64,000 nucleotides of DNA from Sinomonas cellulolyticus (GCF_014656475.1 NZ_BNCM01000002.1:124001-188000), one strand, 5' to 3'. Shown: positions 9,367-17,478, counted from the stretch's first letter. Notes: generated from the sequence alone by a model not told the origin. Made by a program: numbers and translations.

Positions 9367-10167
9367 TCACCCTGCAGCGGCGTCCCCGCGGGAGGAGGAC
9401 GACGACGGCGGCCCGGCGGCGGCGTCGTGCGCACCGGCGGCGGCATTGGCCACACGGGCGAGCCGGACGAGGTGGAAGACGCGGTGGGCGACGATCACGA
9501 ACGTGAGCCAGGCGAGGCCCAGGAACCATGCCGCCACCACGTCGGTGAGCCAGTGGTGGCCGAGGAACACGCGCGAGAGCCCGATGGCGACCGCGTAGAG
9601 GGCTGCAGCAGCGATCACGGCCACGCGCGCCCACGTCTGCCTCAGCTTGAGGCAGACGAGATAGGCGACGATCCCGGCGATCACGGTCGCGTTGAGGGTG
9701 TGCCCGCTGGGGAACGAGGGGGTGTGCTCATACGGCGGGACGGCGAGGGTCAGGGGCGGCCGCGCCCGGCCCGTGACCTGCTTGCCGAAGACGGTCGCGA
9801 GGAGGGATCCGAGGGCCGCGGCCGGGATGAGGACGAGCGGGCGCCAGTGGCGCATCCACAACGTGAGCAGAGCGGTTGCCGCAGCCGCCACGATCGGGGC
9901 GATCACGCCGCCGCCCACATTCGTGAAGGCGGTCACCGCGCTGTTCAGGGCTGGAGTGCGCGCCGCGACCGCCCAGTTGAGCACGGGCTGGTCGAGCGAG
10001 GCGAGCGCGTCGTGCTGGACCACCGACTCGTACACCTCCCCGCCCGCCCACGAGAACGCCAGGACGAGCGCAGCCCCCACGGCAAGGAGGATCCACATGG
10101 ATGCGTGGGGTCCGAGCCACCGGGCCATGGTCCTGGCAAGCTTCCGAAGGGCGCTCCGGTCGCCCAT
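9367..10167 (-). CDS. PAP2-family membrane phosphatase
   Basis: This 266-residue polytopic protein carries the full acid-phosphatase signature: KQVTGRARP (KX6RP), FPSGHT (PSGH) and [12 protein letters not shown] (SRX5HX3D). Family members dephosphorylate lipid phosphates such as undecaprenyl pyrophosphate or phosphatidate on the outer face of the membrane. The C-terminal tail is Ala/Ser-rich. The start at 10167 is preceded by a GGAGAGGAG Shine-Dalgarno. The gene lies 19 bases upstream of upp on the same strand but has its own start signals. Compare the degenerate relative at 57075. Confidence 0.88.
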   Translation of the reverse strand: MGDRSALRKLARTMARWLGPHASMWILLAVGAALVLAFSWAGGEVYESVVQHDALASLDQPVLNWAVAARTPALNSAVTAFTNVGGGVIAPIVAAAATALLTLWMRHWRPLVLIPAAALGSLLATVFGKQVTGRARPPLTLAVPPYEHTPSFPSGHTLNATVIAGIVAYLVCLKLRQTWARVAVIAAAALYAVAIGLSRVFLGHHWLTDVVAAWFLGLAWLTFVIVAHRVFHLVRLARVANAAAGAHDAAAGPPSSSSSRGDAAAG

Positions 10168-10237
10168 GGCCACTCCTCTCCCGGGCCGCGGGTGCCGCCC
10201 CCACTGTGCGGGCCAGTCCACGTGCCCGTGGAGCCAA

Positions 10238-10273
10238 TACCCGCACCTGCCGAGCCCGTACCCGCACCTGCCG
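10238..10273. repeat. Direct repeat of 15 bases in the tadA upstream region
   Basis: TACCCGCACCTGCCG occurs at 10238-10252 and again at 10259-10273, a 21-base period. It lies just upstream of the probable -10 element of tadA (TATCAT, 10281-10286). It could be a binding site or simple slippage. Confidence 0.6.
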
Positions 10274-10293
10274 CCGAACCTATCATTGGACCC

Positions 10294-10797
10294 ATGCCTG
10301 CCACGCCCCACGGACCGCGCGACCAGGAGCGTGCCCACAGAGCGTGGATGCGGCTTGCGCTGGACGAGGCCCGCGAGGCGGAGGCCACGGGCGACGTGCC
10401 GATCGGGGCGGTGGTGGTCGGGCCGGAGGGGCAGGTGCTCGCCGTCGGCCGCAATGAGCGTGAAGCGCTCGGCGACCCGACGGCCCACGCCGAGGTCCAG
10501 GCGATCCGGGCCGCGGCCCGTGCCCTCGCCGACGACGGCGGCGGCGACGGCTGGCGGCTGTCCGACTGCACGCTCGTGGTCACCCTCGAGCCGTGCGCGA
10601 TGTGCGCTGGCGCGATCGTGCTCGCGAGGATTCCCCGGGTCGTGTTCGGCGCGTGGGACGAGAAGGCGGGCGCGGCCGGGAGCGTCTTCGACATCCTGCG
10701 CGAGCGGCGCCTCAACCACTGGGTCGAGGTGTACCCGGGCGTGCTCGAGGACGAGTGCGCGACGCTCCTGCGCGGGTTCTTCGCCCAGCACCGCTGA
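10294..10797 (+). CDS. tadA: tRNA-specific adenosine deaminase
   Basis: This 167-residue zinc deaminase makes inosine at the wobble position of tRNA-Arg(ACG). H65 and E67 of TAHAEVQAI supply a zinc ligand and the catalytic proton shuttle; C101 and C104 of EPCAMC complete the zinc site. The length fits the family. I chose the ATG at 10294. TATCAT at 10281-10286 ends seven bases before it, so the mRNA is probably leaderless. The long open frame upstream is a shadow of the opposite-strand phosphatase. Confidence 0.93.
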   Translation: MPATPHGPRDQERAHRAWMRLALDEAREAEATGDVPIGAVVVGPEGQVLAVGRNEREALGDPTAHAEVQAIRAAARALADDGGGDGWRLSDCTLVVTLEPCAMCAGAIVLARIPRVVFGAWDEKAGAAGSVFDILRERRLNHWVEVYPGVLEDECATLLRGFFAQHR

Positions 10798-10887
10798 GGG
10801 CCCTTCGCGGATGGTGGAATGATGGGGCTGAACGTCGGGACACGCCGCCGACCTCACATTCCCGGTGCCCGGGGCGTCTACAGAGTG

Positions 10888-11382
10888 ATGGACACGAAAC
10901 AGCCCTTCGAAATGCTCGTCGAGCTCCACGGAGCCACCGTGCTGCGGGTCTGCCGAGCCGTCGTGGGGCCGCTGGACGCCGACGACGTCTGGCAGGAGAC
11001 CTTCATCTCGGCGTTGCGCGCCTACACCGACCTCCCGGCCGACGCCAACGTGGAGGCCTGGCTTGTGCGGATCGCCCACAGGAGGTCGCTGGACGCCGTT
11101 CGGGCGGCGGGGCGCCGTGCGGTCCCCGTCGAGTCGGTTCCGGAAGGGACCTCCGAGCTCGGGAATCCGGAGGAGCCAGGAGGGATCTGGGGCCATGTCG
11201 CCCGGCTCCCGGACAAGCAGCGCCGCGTCATCGCCTACCGCTACCTCGGCGACCTCCCCTTCGGGGAGATTGCCGGCATCGTCGGGGGAACCCCGGCCTC
11301 CGCGCGCCGCTCCGCCGCGGACGGCCTGAAGAAGCTCCGCACTCTCATTGCGGCAGACCAGCCGGAAGGAAGCTTGCCATGA
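10888..11382 (+). CDS. ECF RNA polymerase sigma factor heading the alkylation-repair operon
   Basis: This is a 164-residue ECF sigma factor. Region 2 is PFEMLVELHGATVLRVCRAV with DADDVWQETFISALRAY, and region 4 is VARLPDKQRRVIAYRYLGDL followed by a helix-turn-helix with ASARRSAADGLKKLRTL. ATG 10888 gives the best family alignment, although in-frame starts exist upstream. Its stop overlaps the ATG of ogt (ATGA), so the slot normally filled by an anti-sigma gene is filled by a DNA methyltransferase. I infer that this sigma factor controls the repair genes downstream. Confidence 0.86.
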   Translation: MDTKQPFEMLVELHGATVLRVCRAVVGPLDADDVWQETFISALRAYTDLPADANVEAWLVRIAHRRSLDAVRAAGRRAVPVESVPEGTSELGNPEEPGGIWGHVARLPDKQRRVIAYRYLGDLPFGEIAGIVGGTPASARRSAADGLKKLRTLIAADQPEGSLP

Positions 11383-12023
11383 CCAGCACCGACCAGACCG
11401 CGAGCGCGCCAGGCATTGGACCCGTGGACCTCGCGTTCCCACCCCACCTGGCGGTCATCGAGCCGGGAGTCCTCGAGGGCCTCCGGCGTTCCCTCGCCGC
11501 GAAGGCCAACCGGGAAGGCCTGCTCGACGTCGCGTACTGCGTGGTCGACTCGCCCGTGGGCCGGCTGCTCATCGCCGCCACCGAGCGCGGCCTCGTCAGG
11601 GTCGCCTTCGAGCGGGAGGGACACGAGGCGGTCCTGCAGTCGCTCGCGCAGAAGCTCAGCCCGCGCATTCTCGAGGCCCCCGCCCGTCTGGGCTCGGCGG
11701 CCCGCGAGATCGAGGAGTACTTCGGGGGCAAGCGCACCTCGTTCGACCTGCCGCTCGACCTCAGCCTTTCCGCCGGGTTCCGGCGCACAGTCCTCGCCCA
11801 TCTCGGCCGGATTCCCTTCGGCGGCACTGAGAGCTACACCGAGGTGGCGCGCGCGGTGGGAAACCCGCGAGCCGTGCGCGCCGTGGGGACGGCGTGCGCC
11901 ACGAATCCGCTTCCCGTGGTGGTGCCGTGCCATCGCGTTCTCCGCTCGGACGGCAGTCTCGGCGGCTACATCGGTGGCCTCGAGGCCAAGAACGCGCTCC
12001 TTGTGCTCGAGGGATCGGCATGA
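11379..12023 (+). CDS. ogt: Methylated-DNA--protein-cysteine S-methyltransferase (Ogt/MGMT)
   Basis: This 214-residue suicide repair protein takes the methyl group from O6-methylguanine onto C184 of the VVPCHRVLR motif. The core ferredoxin-like and helical domains span about 50-214. The first 45-50 residues are an extension not needed for the core fold: a low-complexity start, then a helix around GVLEGLRRSLAAKANREG. It is translationally coupled to the sigma gene upstream and to alkB downstream (both ATGA). The N-terminal extension next to a sigma factor could be regulatory; that is speculation. Confidence 0.92.
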   Translation: MTSTDQTASAPGIGPVDLAFPPHLAVIEPGVLEGLRRSLAAKANREGLLDVAYCVVDSPVGRLLIAATERGLVRVAFEREGHEAVLQSLAQKLSPRILEAPARLGSAAREIEEYFGGKRTSFDLPLDLSLSAGFRRTVLAHLGRIPFGGTESYTEVARAVGNPRAVRAVGTACATNPLPVVVPCHRVLRSDGSLGGYIGGLEAKNALLVLEGSA

Positions 12024-12691
12024 CGGCCGCCCTGTTCGGGGACGAGCTGGTGGAACGGCCACGGCGCGAAGTGTCACCGGGGGCGGTCCACGTGCCCGGC
12101 TGGCTCAGCCTCTCCCAACAGGCCTGGATTGCAGAGCGCTTCCACGAGTGGGCCAGGGGGCCTGTTCCTCTCCGAGCCGCCCGAGTACGCGGACACGAGA
12201 TGTCCGTCCGGACCGTGTGCCTCGGGTGGCACTGGCAGCCATACCGGTACACCCGGGAGGCCGGGGATGTGAACGGCGCCCCGGTCCTGCCCTTCCCTGA
12301 CTGGCTCGTCCGCGTGGGCCGCCTCGCCGTCGCGGAGGCCTACGGCCGGCAGGCCGGCGCGGCCGACTACACGCCGGATACGGCGCTCGTGAACTTCTAC
12401 GATGACGCCGCGAGGATGGGCATGCACCAGGACAAGGACGAGGTCTCCCGGGAGCCGGTCGTGTCGCTGTCCATCGGTGACAGCTGCCTGTTCCGGTTCG
12501 GCAACACCGAGACGCGCGCGCGGCCCTATGAGGACCTGGCCCTCGCCTCGGGCGACCTATTCGTCTTCGGCGGCCCCTCGCGCCTCGCGTTCCACGGCGT
12601 CATGAAGACCTACCCGGGCACCGCCCCGGAGGGCTGCGGGCTCGCAGCCGGGCGGATCAACCTCACCCTGCGCGTCACCGGACTGGACTGA
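12020..12691 (+). CDS. alkB: AlkB-family Fe(II)/2-oxoglutarate DNA dealkylase
   Basis: This 223-residue dioxygenase oxidatively removes methyl groups from N1-methyladenine and N3-methylcytosine. The iron ligands are H136 and D138 (MHQDKDE) and H192 (FHGVMK). The 2-oxoglutarate and catalytic arginines are R212 and R218 in GRINLTLRVTG. The start overlaps the ogt stop by ATGA, and 13 bases separate its end from tag. The length and motif spacing are those of the E. coli-type enzyme. Confidence 0.93.
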   Translation: MTAALFGDELVERPRREVSPGAVHVPGWLSLSQQAWIAERFHEWARGPVPLRAARVRGHEMSVRTVCLGWHWQPYRYTREAGDVNGAPVLPFPDWLVRVGRLAVAEAYGRQAGAADYTPDTALVNFYDDAARMGMHQDKDEVSREPVVSLSIGDSCLFRFGNTETRARPYEDLALASGDLFVFGGPSRLAFHGVMKTYPGTAPEGCGLAAGRINLTLRVTGLD

Positions 12692-12704
12692 AAGGCAGAC
12701 ACCC

Positions 12705-13301
12705 ATGAGCGAGGCAGCACTCATCACCGGCGAGGACGGCCTTGCACGCCCGTCCTGGGCCAGCACAGACGCCCTCATGCGCGAGTACTACGACACCGAA
12801 TGGGGCATGCCGGTGCGGGACGAGCAAGGCCTGTACGAGAGGATCTCCCTCGAGGGGTTCCAGGCCGGGTTGTCCTGGGCCACGATCCTGCGCAAGAGGC
12901 CCGCGTTCCGGGCGGCTTTCGCGGACTTCGACCCGGAGGCCGTGGCCGTGTTCGGGGACGACGACGTCGAGCGGCTGATGCTCGATAGCGGCATTGTGCG
13001 GAACCGGGCCAAGATCAACGCGGCGATCACCAATGCGAGGGCCACGCTCGCGCTGCGCGACGAGGGCGGTCTCGTGGAGTTCGTCTGGTCGTTCCAGCCT
13101 GACGAGACTCCGGCGCCCCGATCGTTCGCTGAGATCCCCTCCTCCTCCCCCGAATCGGTCGCACTCTCGAAGGCGCTGCGGAAGAAGGGCTTCGCCTTCG
13201 TCGGCCCGACCACGATGCATGCGCTCATGGAGGCCATCGGCATGATCGACACCCACCTCGTGGGAAGCCACCGGCGCGGAAGCTCGGGCGTGTGGACCTA
13301 G
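12705..13301 (+). CDS. tag: 3-methyladenine DNA glycosylase I, variant without zinc ligands
   Basis: This 198-residue glycosylase should excise 3-methyladenine. The lesion-pocket motif LEGFQAGLSW, with its catalytic-site Glu, is intact, as are EWG and the C-terminal FVGPTTMHA segment. In E. coli Tag a zinc snap uses C4, H17, H175 and C179. Here the equivalent positions read Pro (GLARPSW), Tyr (EYYDTEWG), His (DTHLVG) and Ser (LVGSHRR), so three of the four ligands are lost together. A good Shine-Dalgarno (GAAAGG) precedes the ATG. The last ten bases overlap the next gene. Confidence 0.9.
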   Translation: MSEAALITGEDGLARPSWASTDALMREYYDTEWGMPVRDEQGLYERISLEGFQAGLSWATILRKRPAFRAAFADFDPEAVAVFGDDDVERLMLDSGIVRNRAKINAAITNARATLALRDEGGLVEFVWSFQPDETPAPRSFAEIPSSSPESVALSKALRKKGFAFVGPTTMHALMEAIGMIDTHLVGSHRRGSSGVWT

Positions 13302-14194
13302 ACGCCGTGGACGCAGACACGGTGGTCAGGCGCGGCAGCACCGCGTCGAAGCACATCCGCCTCGGCGCGAACGGCGGCCTCGAGGCCGCCGCGATGCTCG
13401 CGAGCCTCGCGGCGCACTCGGTCCCCGGCGCCGAGCGCACCGACCTCGCCGCGGGGACGCACGAGCGCCTCATCCACACGGCGCACGGACCGGTTGCGGC
13501 ATCGATCCGGCTCGACCCCGCCGGGGCGGAGGCGACGTTGCACGGCCCCGCGGCCGGCGGGGACGAGGCCGTGGCGACCCTCCGCCTCTGGCTCGACCTC
13601 GACACGGACGTCGCCGAAGTCCGGTCGGCACTGGGCGGCGACCCCGTTCTGGCCCCGCTCCTCGAGGCGCGTCCGGCGCTGCGTGTCATCGGCACCACCG
13701 ACGCGTTCCAGACGGCCATCACCACCGTGCTGGGCCAACAGGTCTCCCTCGCTGCGGGAAGGACGTTCGCGGGCCGGCTGGTCCAGGCGTACGGCACACC
13801 CGGTCCGCTGGGCCTGATGCGGTTCCCCGGCCCGGCGGCCCTTGCCCGGGCGGACCGCGAAGAACTGCGGGCCGCCGTCGGGCTCACGGCCTCCCGGGCG
13901 AGGACGGTCCTTGCCGTGGCCAGTGCCTTCGCGGACCGCGCGGGCGCGGCCGACCGCGGACGGCTCGTGCTCACCCGGGACGAGCTCCTGACGCTGCCGG
14001 GGGTGGGCCCGTGGACCGCCGACTACCTCGAGGTGCGCACGGGGCACAGGGACGCCTTCGCCCCCGGGGACCTCCTCCTGCGGCGCTCGCTCGGCGGCAT
14101 CACGGCCAAGGAAGCCGCCGCGCGTGCCGAGGGCTGGAGCCCCTTCCGTGCCTACGCGCTCGTGCACCTGTGGACCGCCTCCGCCTACCTGTGA
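13292..14194 (+). CDS. AlkA-like HhH-GPD DNA-3-methyladenine glycosylase
   Basis: This 300-residue protein starts at GTG 13292, ten bases inside tag. An N-terminal AlkA-type beta domain (about 1-110) precedes the helix-hairpin-helix glycosylase domain, with LPGVGPWTADYLEVR as the hairpin and GPD-like motif and D260 (FAPGDLLLRRS) as the likely catalytic aspartate. It resembles the glycosylase part of actinobacterial AdaA/AlkA fusions but has no Ada domain or AraC helix-turn-helix. It closes the repair operon. Confidence 0.88.
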   Translation: MDLDAVDADTVVRRGSTASKHIRLGANGGLEAAAMLASLAAHSVPGAERTDLAAGTHERLIHTAHGPVAASIRLDPAGAEATLHGPAAGGDEAVATLRLWLDLDTDVAEVRSALGGDPVLAPLLEARPALRVIGTTDAFQTAITTVLGQQVSLAAGRTFAGRLVQAYGTPGPLGLMRFPGPAALARADREELRAAVGLTASRARTVLAVASAFADRAGAADRGRLVLTRDELLTLPGVGPWTADYLEVRTGHRDAFAPGDLLLRRSLGGITAKEAAARAEGWSPFRAYALVHLWTASAYL

Positions 14195-14204
14195 GGGGCC
14201 CAGT

Positions 14205-14233
14205 TTGGAGCTGGACCTCCGTCCCGGTACAGT
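14205..14233 (+). promoter_or_regulatory. Probable promoter of tRNA-Ser
   Basis: TTGGAG (14205-14210) and TACAGT (14228-14233) are separated by 17 bases and lie just before the tRNA at 14245. The element starts 11 bases after the stop of the glycosylase gene. Confidence 0.6.
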
Positions 14234-14244
14234 TGATGCCTGCT

Positions 14245-14329
14245 GGTGGTGTGTCCGAGCGGCCGAAGGTGCATCACTCGAAATGATGTTTGGGGCAACC
14301 CAACGGGGGTTCAAATCCCTCCACCACCG
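14245..14329 (+). tRNA. tRNA-Ser (anticodon CGA)
   Basis: The acceptor stem GGTGGTG (14245-14251) pairs with CACCACC (14322-14328) and a G discriminator follows. The anticodon loop is CTCGAAA, giving anticodon CGA, which reads UCG. There is a long variable arm (TTTGGGGCAACCCAA region), as expected for a class II serine tRNA, and a T arm with GGGGG, TTCAAAT and CCCTC. CCA does not follow the discriminator directly, so it is added after transcription. Confidence 0.95.
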
Positions 14330-14338
14330 CCCAGCACG

Positions 14339-14369
14339 AAGGCCCGGAGTCCTCAGGATTCCGGGCCTT
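14339..14369. terminator. Bidirectional intrinsic terminator between tRNA-Ser and the DyP gene
   Basis: A 14-base stem (AAGGCCCGGAGTCC pairing with GGATTCCGGGCCTT, one G-T pair) with a 3-base loop. Because the ends are AA and TT, it can serve both the tRNA (plus) and the peroxidase gene (minus) that converge here. Confidence 0.8.
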
Positions 14370-14394
14370 CGCCATGTCCGCCGGGGCTGTGCCG

Positions 14395-15624
14395 TCAGCC
14401 CAGCAGGGTCTCGCCGATGAACCCGCGTTCCCGGCAGCCGGGCGGGACCGCGAACACGGCCGAGCCGACCGGCGTCGTCCACCGGTTCAGGAGGTCGAGC
14501 TCGTCGAGCCGCCGCTGGATCGGCACGAACTGGCGGTCGATATCCGCTTGGTACGAGACGAAGATGAGCCCGGAATTCGAGATCTCGCCGCCGGTGGGCT
14601 CGTCGTCGTAGTTGTACCCGCGGCGGAAGATCCGCTCTGCCGGGCTTCCGGGGGCCTCTCCTCGCGCTCGCCGCAGGTGGGAGAACTCCGCGATCCGCGG
14701 GAACCCGAGCGGGGTGGTCGCGGCGAAGTCGGGCTGATCGTGCTCCTCGGTGCCAGTCAGAGGCGCACCGTTCGAGAGCTTCCGGCCCACCGACGCCTCC
14801 TTCGCCACCGCATCGAGCTGGTCCCAGCCCTCGAGGTCCATGTGGATGCGCCGCACCACGAGGCCCGTCCCCCCGGCCAGCCACCCCGCCCCCGACCACA
14901 CCACCCCGTCGAACTCCTCGCTGCCGGGAACCGGGTTGGACGTGCCGTCGACCTGGCCGAACAGATTCCTCATGGTCGTCCCCGCAGCGGTGGATCCATG
15001 GGCCCACCGGAATCCGCGCTGCGTCCAGCGCACTGCCGCAAAGGAGCGGGCGTCCTTGAGGAGCATGCGGGTCGCATGGGCCACGGTGAGCGGATCGTCT
15101 GCGGCAACCTGCAGCAGGAGGTCTCCATCGCTGAACTCGGGGCGGAGCCGGTCGACTGCGAAGGCAGGCAGCGGCCTGAGCCACTCGGGGACCCGCCCTC
15201 CAGCCCGGGCCACGAACGCGGGGCCGAACCCGAACGTCACGGTCAGCCTCGCGGGAACCGAGGCGAGCTCGGGCTCCGTGTCCGCGAGGGCGGGGCTGCC
15301 GGCGGCGAGGCGGGCGGCGTCGTCGCTGAGGAGCCGCATCAGACGGCGGAGGGCGTCCCGGTCCACGCCGTCGCGAAGATCCAGCGCCACGAGCCTCGAG
15401 TGGGCCTGGGCGGGGGTCGCGATGCCCGCCTGATGGTCCCCGTAGAACGGGATGGTCTGCGCACCATTCAGGACGGGATCGACCGCGGAGGCAGGCGCCG
15501 GAGTCTCGAACGCCCGCGTCGCGCCGAGAGCCGCGGCGGCGCCGGCCCCGGCGGCAGCCCCTCCGATGAGGAACTGACGCCGGGTGTGCCGCGCGCGGTC
15601 AAGGTCCTGGCCGGCCCTCGTCAT
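14395..15624 (-). CDS. Tat-exported DyP-type heme peroxidase (EfeB-like)
   Basis: This 409-residue protein has a twin-arginine signal at residues 14-35 (TRRQFLIGGAAAGAGAA). The DyP domain carries the GxxDG motif as GQVDGTSNP and ends with the conserved NYDDEPTGGEISNSGLIF and FVPIQRRLDELDLLN segments. Family members use peroxide to oxidise dyes or porphyrins outside the cytoplasmic membrane, and EfeB relatives take part in ferrous iron or heme uptake. No EfeU or EfeO genes lie next to it. Its ATG overlaps the stop of the broken PCuAC gene upstream (ATGA), so the two form an operon. Confidence 0.9.
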   Translation of the reverse strand: MTRAGQDLDRARHTRRQFLIGGAAAGAGAAAALGATRAFETPAPASAVDPVLNGAQTIPFYGDHQAGIATPAQAHSRLVALDLRDGVDRDALRRLMRLLSDDAARLAAGSPALADTEPELASVPARLTVTFGFGPAFVARAGGRVPEWLRPLPAFAVDRLRPEFSDGDLLLQVAADDPLTVAHATRMLLKDARSFAAVRWTQRGFRWAHGSTAAGTTMRNLFGQVDGTSNPVPGSEEFDGVVWSGAGWLAGGTGLVVRRIHMDLEGWDQLDAVAKEASVGRKLSNGAPLTGTEEHDQPDFAATTPLGFPRIAEFSHLRRARGEAPGSPAERIFRRGYNYDDEPTGGEISNSGLIFVSYQADIDRQFVPIQRRLDELDLLNRWTTPVGSAVFAVPPGCRERGFIGETLLG

Positions 15625-16199
15625 CAGTGGTCCATGCCCATCGAGGAAGCGGAAGCCGTGGCCCCCATGCCGCCGCCGGCGCTCGGGCTGCTGCCGGTGT
15701 AGGTCTCGTTCGCCCCTGAGAAGTCCTTGACACGAGCGGTGAATCCCACGGTGGAGTGGTCCGAGAAGGTGAGCGTGAGCGTGACGTCGTCGCCGGCGCG
15801 GAGCGGTGCGGAGACGTCCATGAGCATGATGTGGCTCGCCCCGGGCGCTAAGGTGAGCGTCCCTCCGGCGGGGATAGTGAACCCACCCTCTTTGGCGCGC
15901 ATGGCCTGCTGGCCGCCCGCCGTGGTGATGGTCTCGTGCAGTTCCGTCCGGCCCGCGGCGGCAGCTGTTGCCGACACGAGCGTGATGTCCGCGCTGCCGT
16001 TGTTGGCAATCGTGCCGAAGGCCCCCGTCATGCCCTAGTCTGCCGCCTTGGCCCAGGCATCGGAGACGGTCACCGAGGCAGCCGCGTGGGAGGCGGCGGG
16101 AACGGCTGGTGCGCCCGCGCCGGCGCAGCCGGTCAGGGCCAGTGCGGCGGACGCGGCAAGAGCCGCGGTGGTGGCACGGAGGAGCGTACGGATGGTCAT
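15624..16199 (-). pseudogene. PCuAC copper chaperone lipoprotein interrupted by an in-frame amber codon
   Basis: Read through the stop, this is a complete PCuAC (DUF461) protein. The ATG at 16199 has a GGGAAAC Shine-Dalgarno, and a lipoprotein signal ends in LALTGC. The mature domain begins SVTVSDAWAKAAD and continues GMTGAFGTIANNGSADI. The copper ligands are present: ELHE, MRAKEGG and HIMLMDV, plus a Met/His tail (MGMDH). Between AAD and GMTG stands TAG (16035-16037), in the same frame. Most relatives have a small residue such as Ser here, so one base change (TCG to TAG) explains it. The part after the stop could restart at ATG 16031 but would lack a signal peptide. A sequencing error is also possible. 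Confidence 0.85.
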
Positions 16200-16343
16200 G
16201 GTGATGTTTCCCTTCACAGGTCCCGGCGGCCGCGCGTCGGCGCGCTCCACCGGCGCCGCACACGGGTGCGCGAGCGGCGTCACGGGTCTTTGATGGCTTC
16301 CGAGCAGGCCTGAGGGCGCGCGGGACGGTTCCGTTCGGCGCGG

Positions 16344-16970
16344 TCAGACCGTGAAGGGGCGCGGTGGCCCCCGCCGCTGGAGGGGACAGCGCTGCGGTGC
16401 CGGACGGAGCCGCGCCACCGGCCGCGCGGCTGCGGCGATGCGGGGCCGATTGGCCGGAACCATCACGAACAGGATGAGGACCAGCGCCGAGCGGGCCCAT
16501 TCAGCAATGCGCGTGGCCAAGTCCTGCAGGCCGCCCAGGAGCGCCTCGCCGCGATGGAACGCCGCAATGGTCACCAGAGCGGCGACCGCGTGCCACATCC
16601 ACATCGAGGGATCGGTGGGCATCATCTCGGGCAGCGCACCGATCCCCGGCATGTCGGCGGCAGACATCACCGGGGCCATGTGCGCGTGGTGGGCTGGCAG
16701 GGGCGAGGCCGGCGCCGGCGTCGTGCCCAGGACAAAGAGCGCGTGGAACAGGAGCTGGCTGGTAGCGACTCCAAGCGAGAGGCGCCAGAGCGAGGGCCGC
16801 GCGCCGATCGCCGTGCAGACGAAGACAGAAAGGACCCAGGGAACGGCCAGTCCGACCACGCCGGGGACAGGGCCACCGCCGGCGAGGTGGGACACGAACG
16901 CCCCGAACGTCGCGAACGAGGCCGCGGCGAGCCCACGGGCTGCGCGGCGGCTTCTCGGCGTGGGGGCCAT
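16344..16970 (-). CDS. Membrane protein with His/Met-rich loop, copper neighbourhood
   Basis: This 208-residue protein has about five hydrophobic helices. The loop in the middle is strongly enriched in His and Met (HHAHMAPVMSAADM and EMMPTDPSMWMWH), which suggests Cu(I) binding. A helix with AAFHRGEALLGGLQ follows, and the tail is Arg/Pro-rich. I recognise no named domain. It has the same plan as the protein at 18711, so the two look like distant paralogs. The start at 16970 is ten bases from a GATAAT-like -10 element that overlaps a perfect palindrome (16981-16994). It lies upstream of the PCuAC and DyP genes on the same strand. Confidence 0.7.
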   Translation of the reverse strand: MAPTPRSRRAARGLAAASFATFGAFVSHLAGGGPVPGVVGLAVPWVLSVFVCTAIGARPSLWRLSLGVATSQLLFHALFVLGTTPAPASPLPAHHAHMAPVMSAADMPGIGALPEMMPTDPSMWMWHAVAALVTIAAFHRGEALLGGLQDLATRIAEWARSALVLILFVMVPANRPRIAAAARPVARLRPAPQRCPLQRRGPPRPFTV

Positions 16971-16980
16971 CCACCTATTA

Positions 16981-16994
16981 TCTCCGAACGGAGA
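16981..16994. promoter_or_regulatory. Palindrome overlapping the promoter of the His/Met-rich membrane protein
   Basis: TCTCCGAACGGAGA is a perfect 6-2-6 inverted repeat. On the minus strand it runs straight into GATAAT, a good -10 element, about ten bases before the ATG at 16970. This is a typical repressor position. The regulator is unknown. Confidence 0.5.
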
Positions 16995-17079
16995 CCATCC
17001 CGCACCGCCGGTCCGGCGGCGGGGAATATGATGCAGGCCACATGGTGCGTAGCAGCGCCCGCGCTGAGAGGAGCATTCC

Positions 17080-17466
17080 ATGGCTGTGACCTGGCTCGAC
17101 GAGCCGGAGGAGCACGACTACCCGGCTGCTGCCGCCTACCTCGCACTGCTTGCCGGCCCCGACCAGGTCATGGCGCTCGTCAAGGCGCTGCGCCAGGCCC
17201 CCCTCACGCACCAGAAGGCCAAGGACATCCTCCGGGCGTCCCGCCTGGCGCTGCTTGAGGAGACGAATGCCCACGTCCGCTCGGACCTCGTGAAGGTCCA
17301 CAAGGGCGAGAGGCTCTCACCCATTCTGCTTGTGCGCGGAGACCTCGCCTCCGGGGCCGCGCTCCAGATCGCCGACGGATACCACCGCGTGTGCGCCAGC
17401 TATCACACGGACGAGAACACGGACATCCCGGTCAAGATCGCCGACTTCCCCGTCACGGGCGTGTGA
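17080..17466 (+). CDS. Conserved small protein with ParB/sulfiredoxin-like core
   Basis: This 128-residue cytoplasmic protein is unnamed. The C-terminal half (SPILLVRGDLASGAAL then IADGYHRVCASYH) has the pattern of the ParB/sulfiredoxin fold, where a strand precedes a GxHR-type motif. The N-terminal half is helical. The ATG at 17080 has a strong Shine-Dalgarno (GAGAGGAG), and TATGAT (17027-17032) could be its -10. It precedes the antiporter gene by 12 bases, so the two are probably co-transcribed. Function unknown. Confidence 0.7.
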   Translation: MAVTWLDEPEEHDYPAAAAYLALLAGPDQVMALVKALRQAPLTHQKAKDILRASRLALLEETNAHVRSDLVKVHKGERLSPILLVRGDLASGAALQIADGYHRVCASYHTDENTDIPVKIADFPVTGV

Positions 17467-17478
17467 GGCCGGCCCCAG

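Noticed and set aside
10168..11442. N-terminal extension of the minus-strand frame that contains the PAP2 gene
   Set aside because: It is a shadow of tadA and the sigma gene; PAP2 proteins begin at 10167, where a Shine-Dalgarno is found.
15624..16031. Independent short gene starting at ATG 16031
   Set aside because: It lacks a signal peptide and a Shine-Dalgarno, and the region before the stop continues the same PCuAC domain in frame. I treat both parts as one broken gene.
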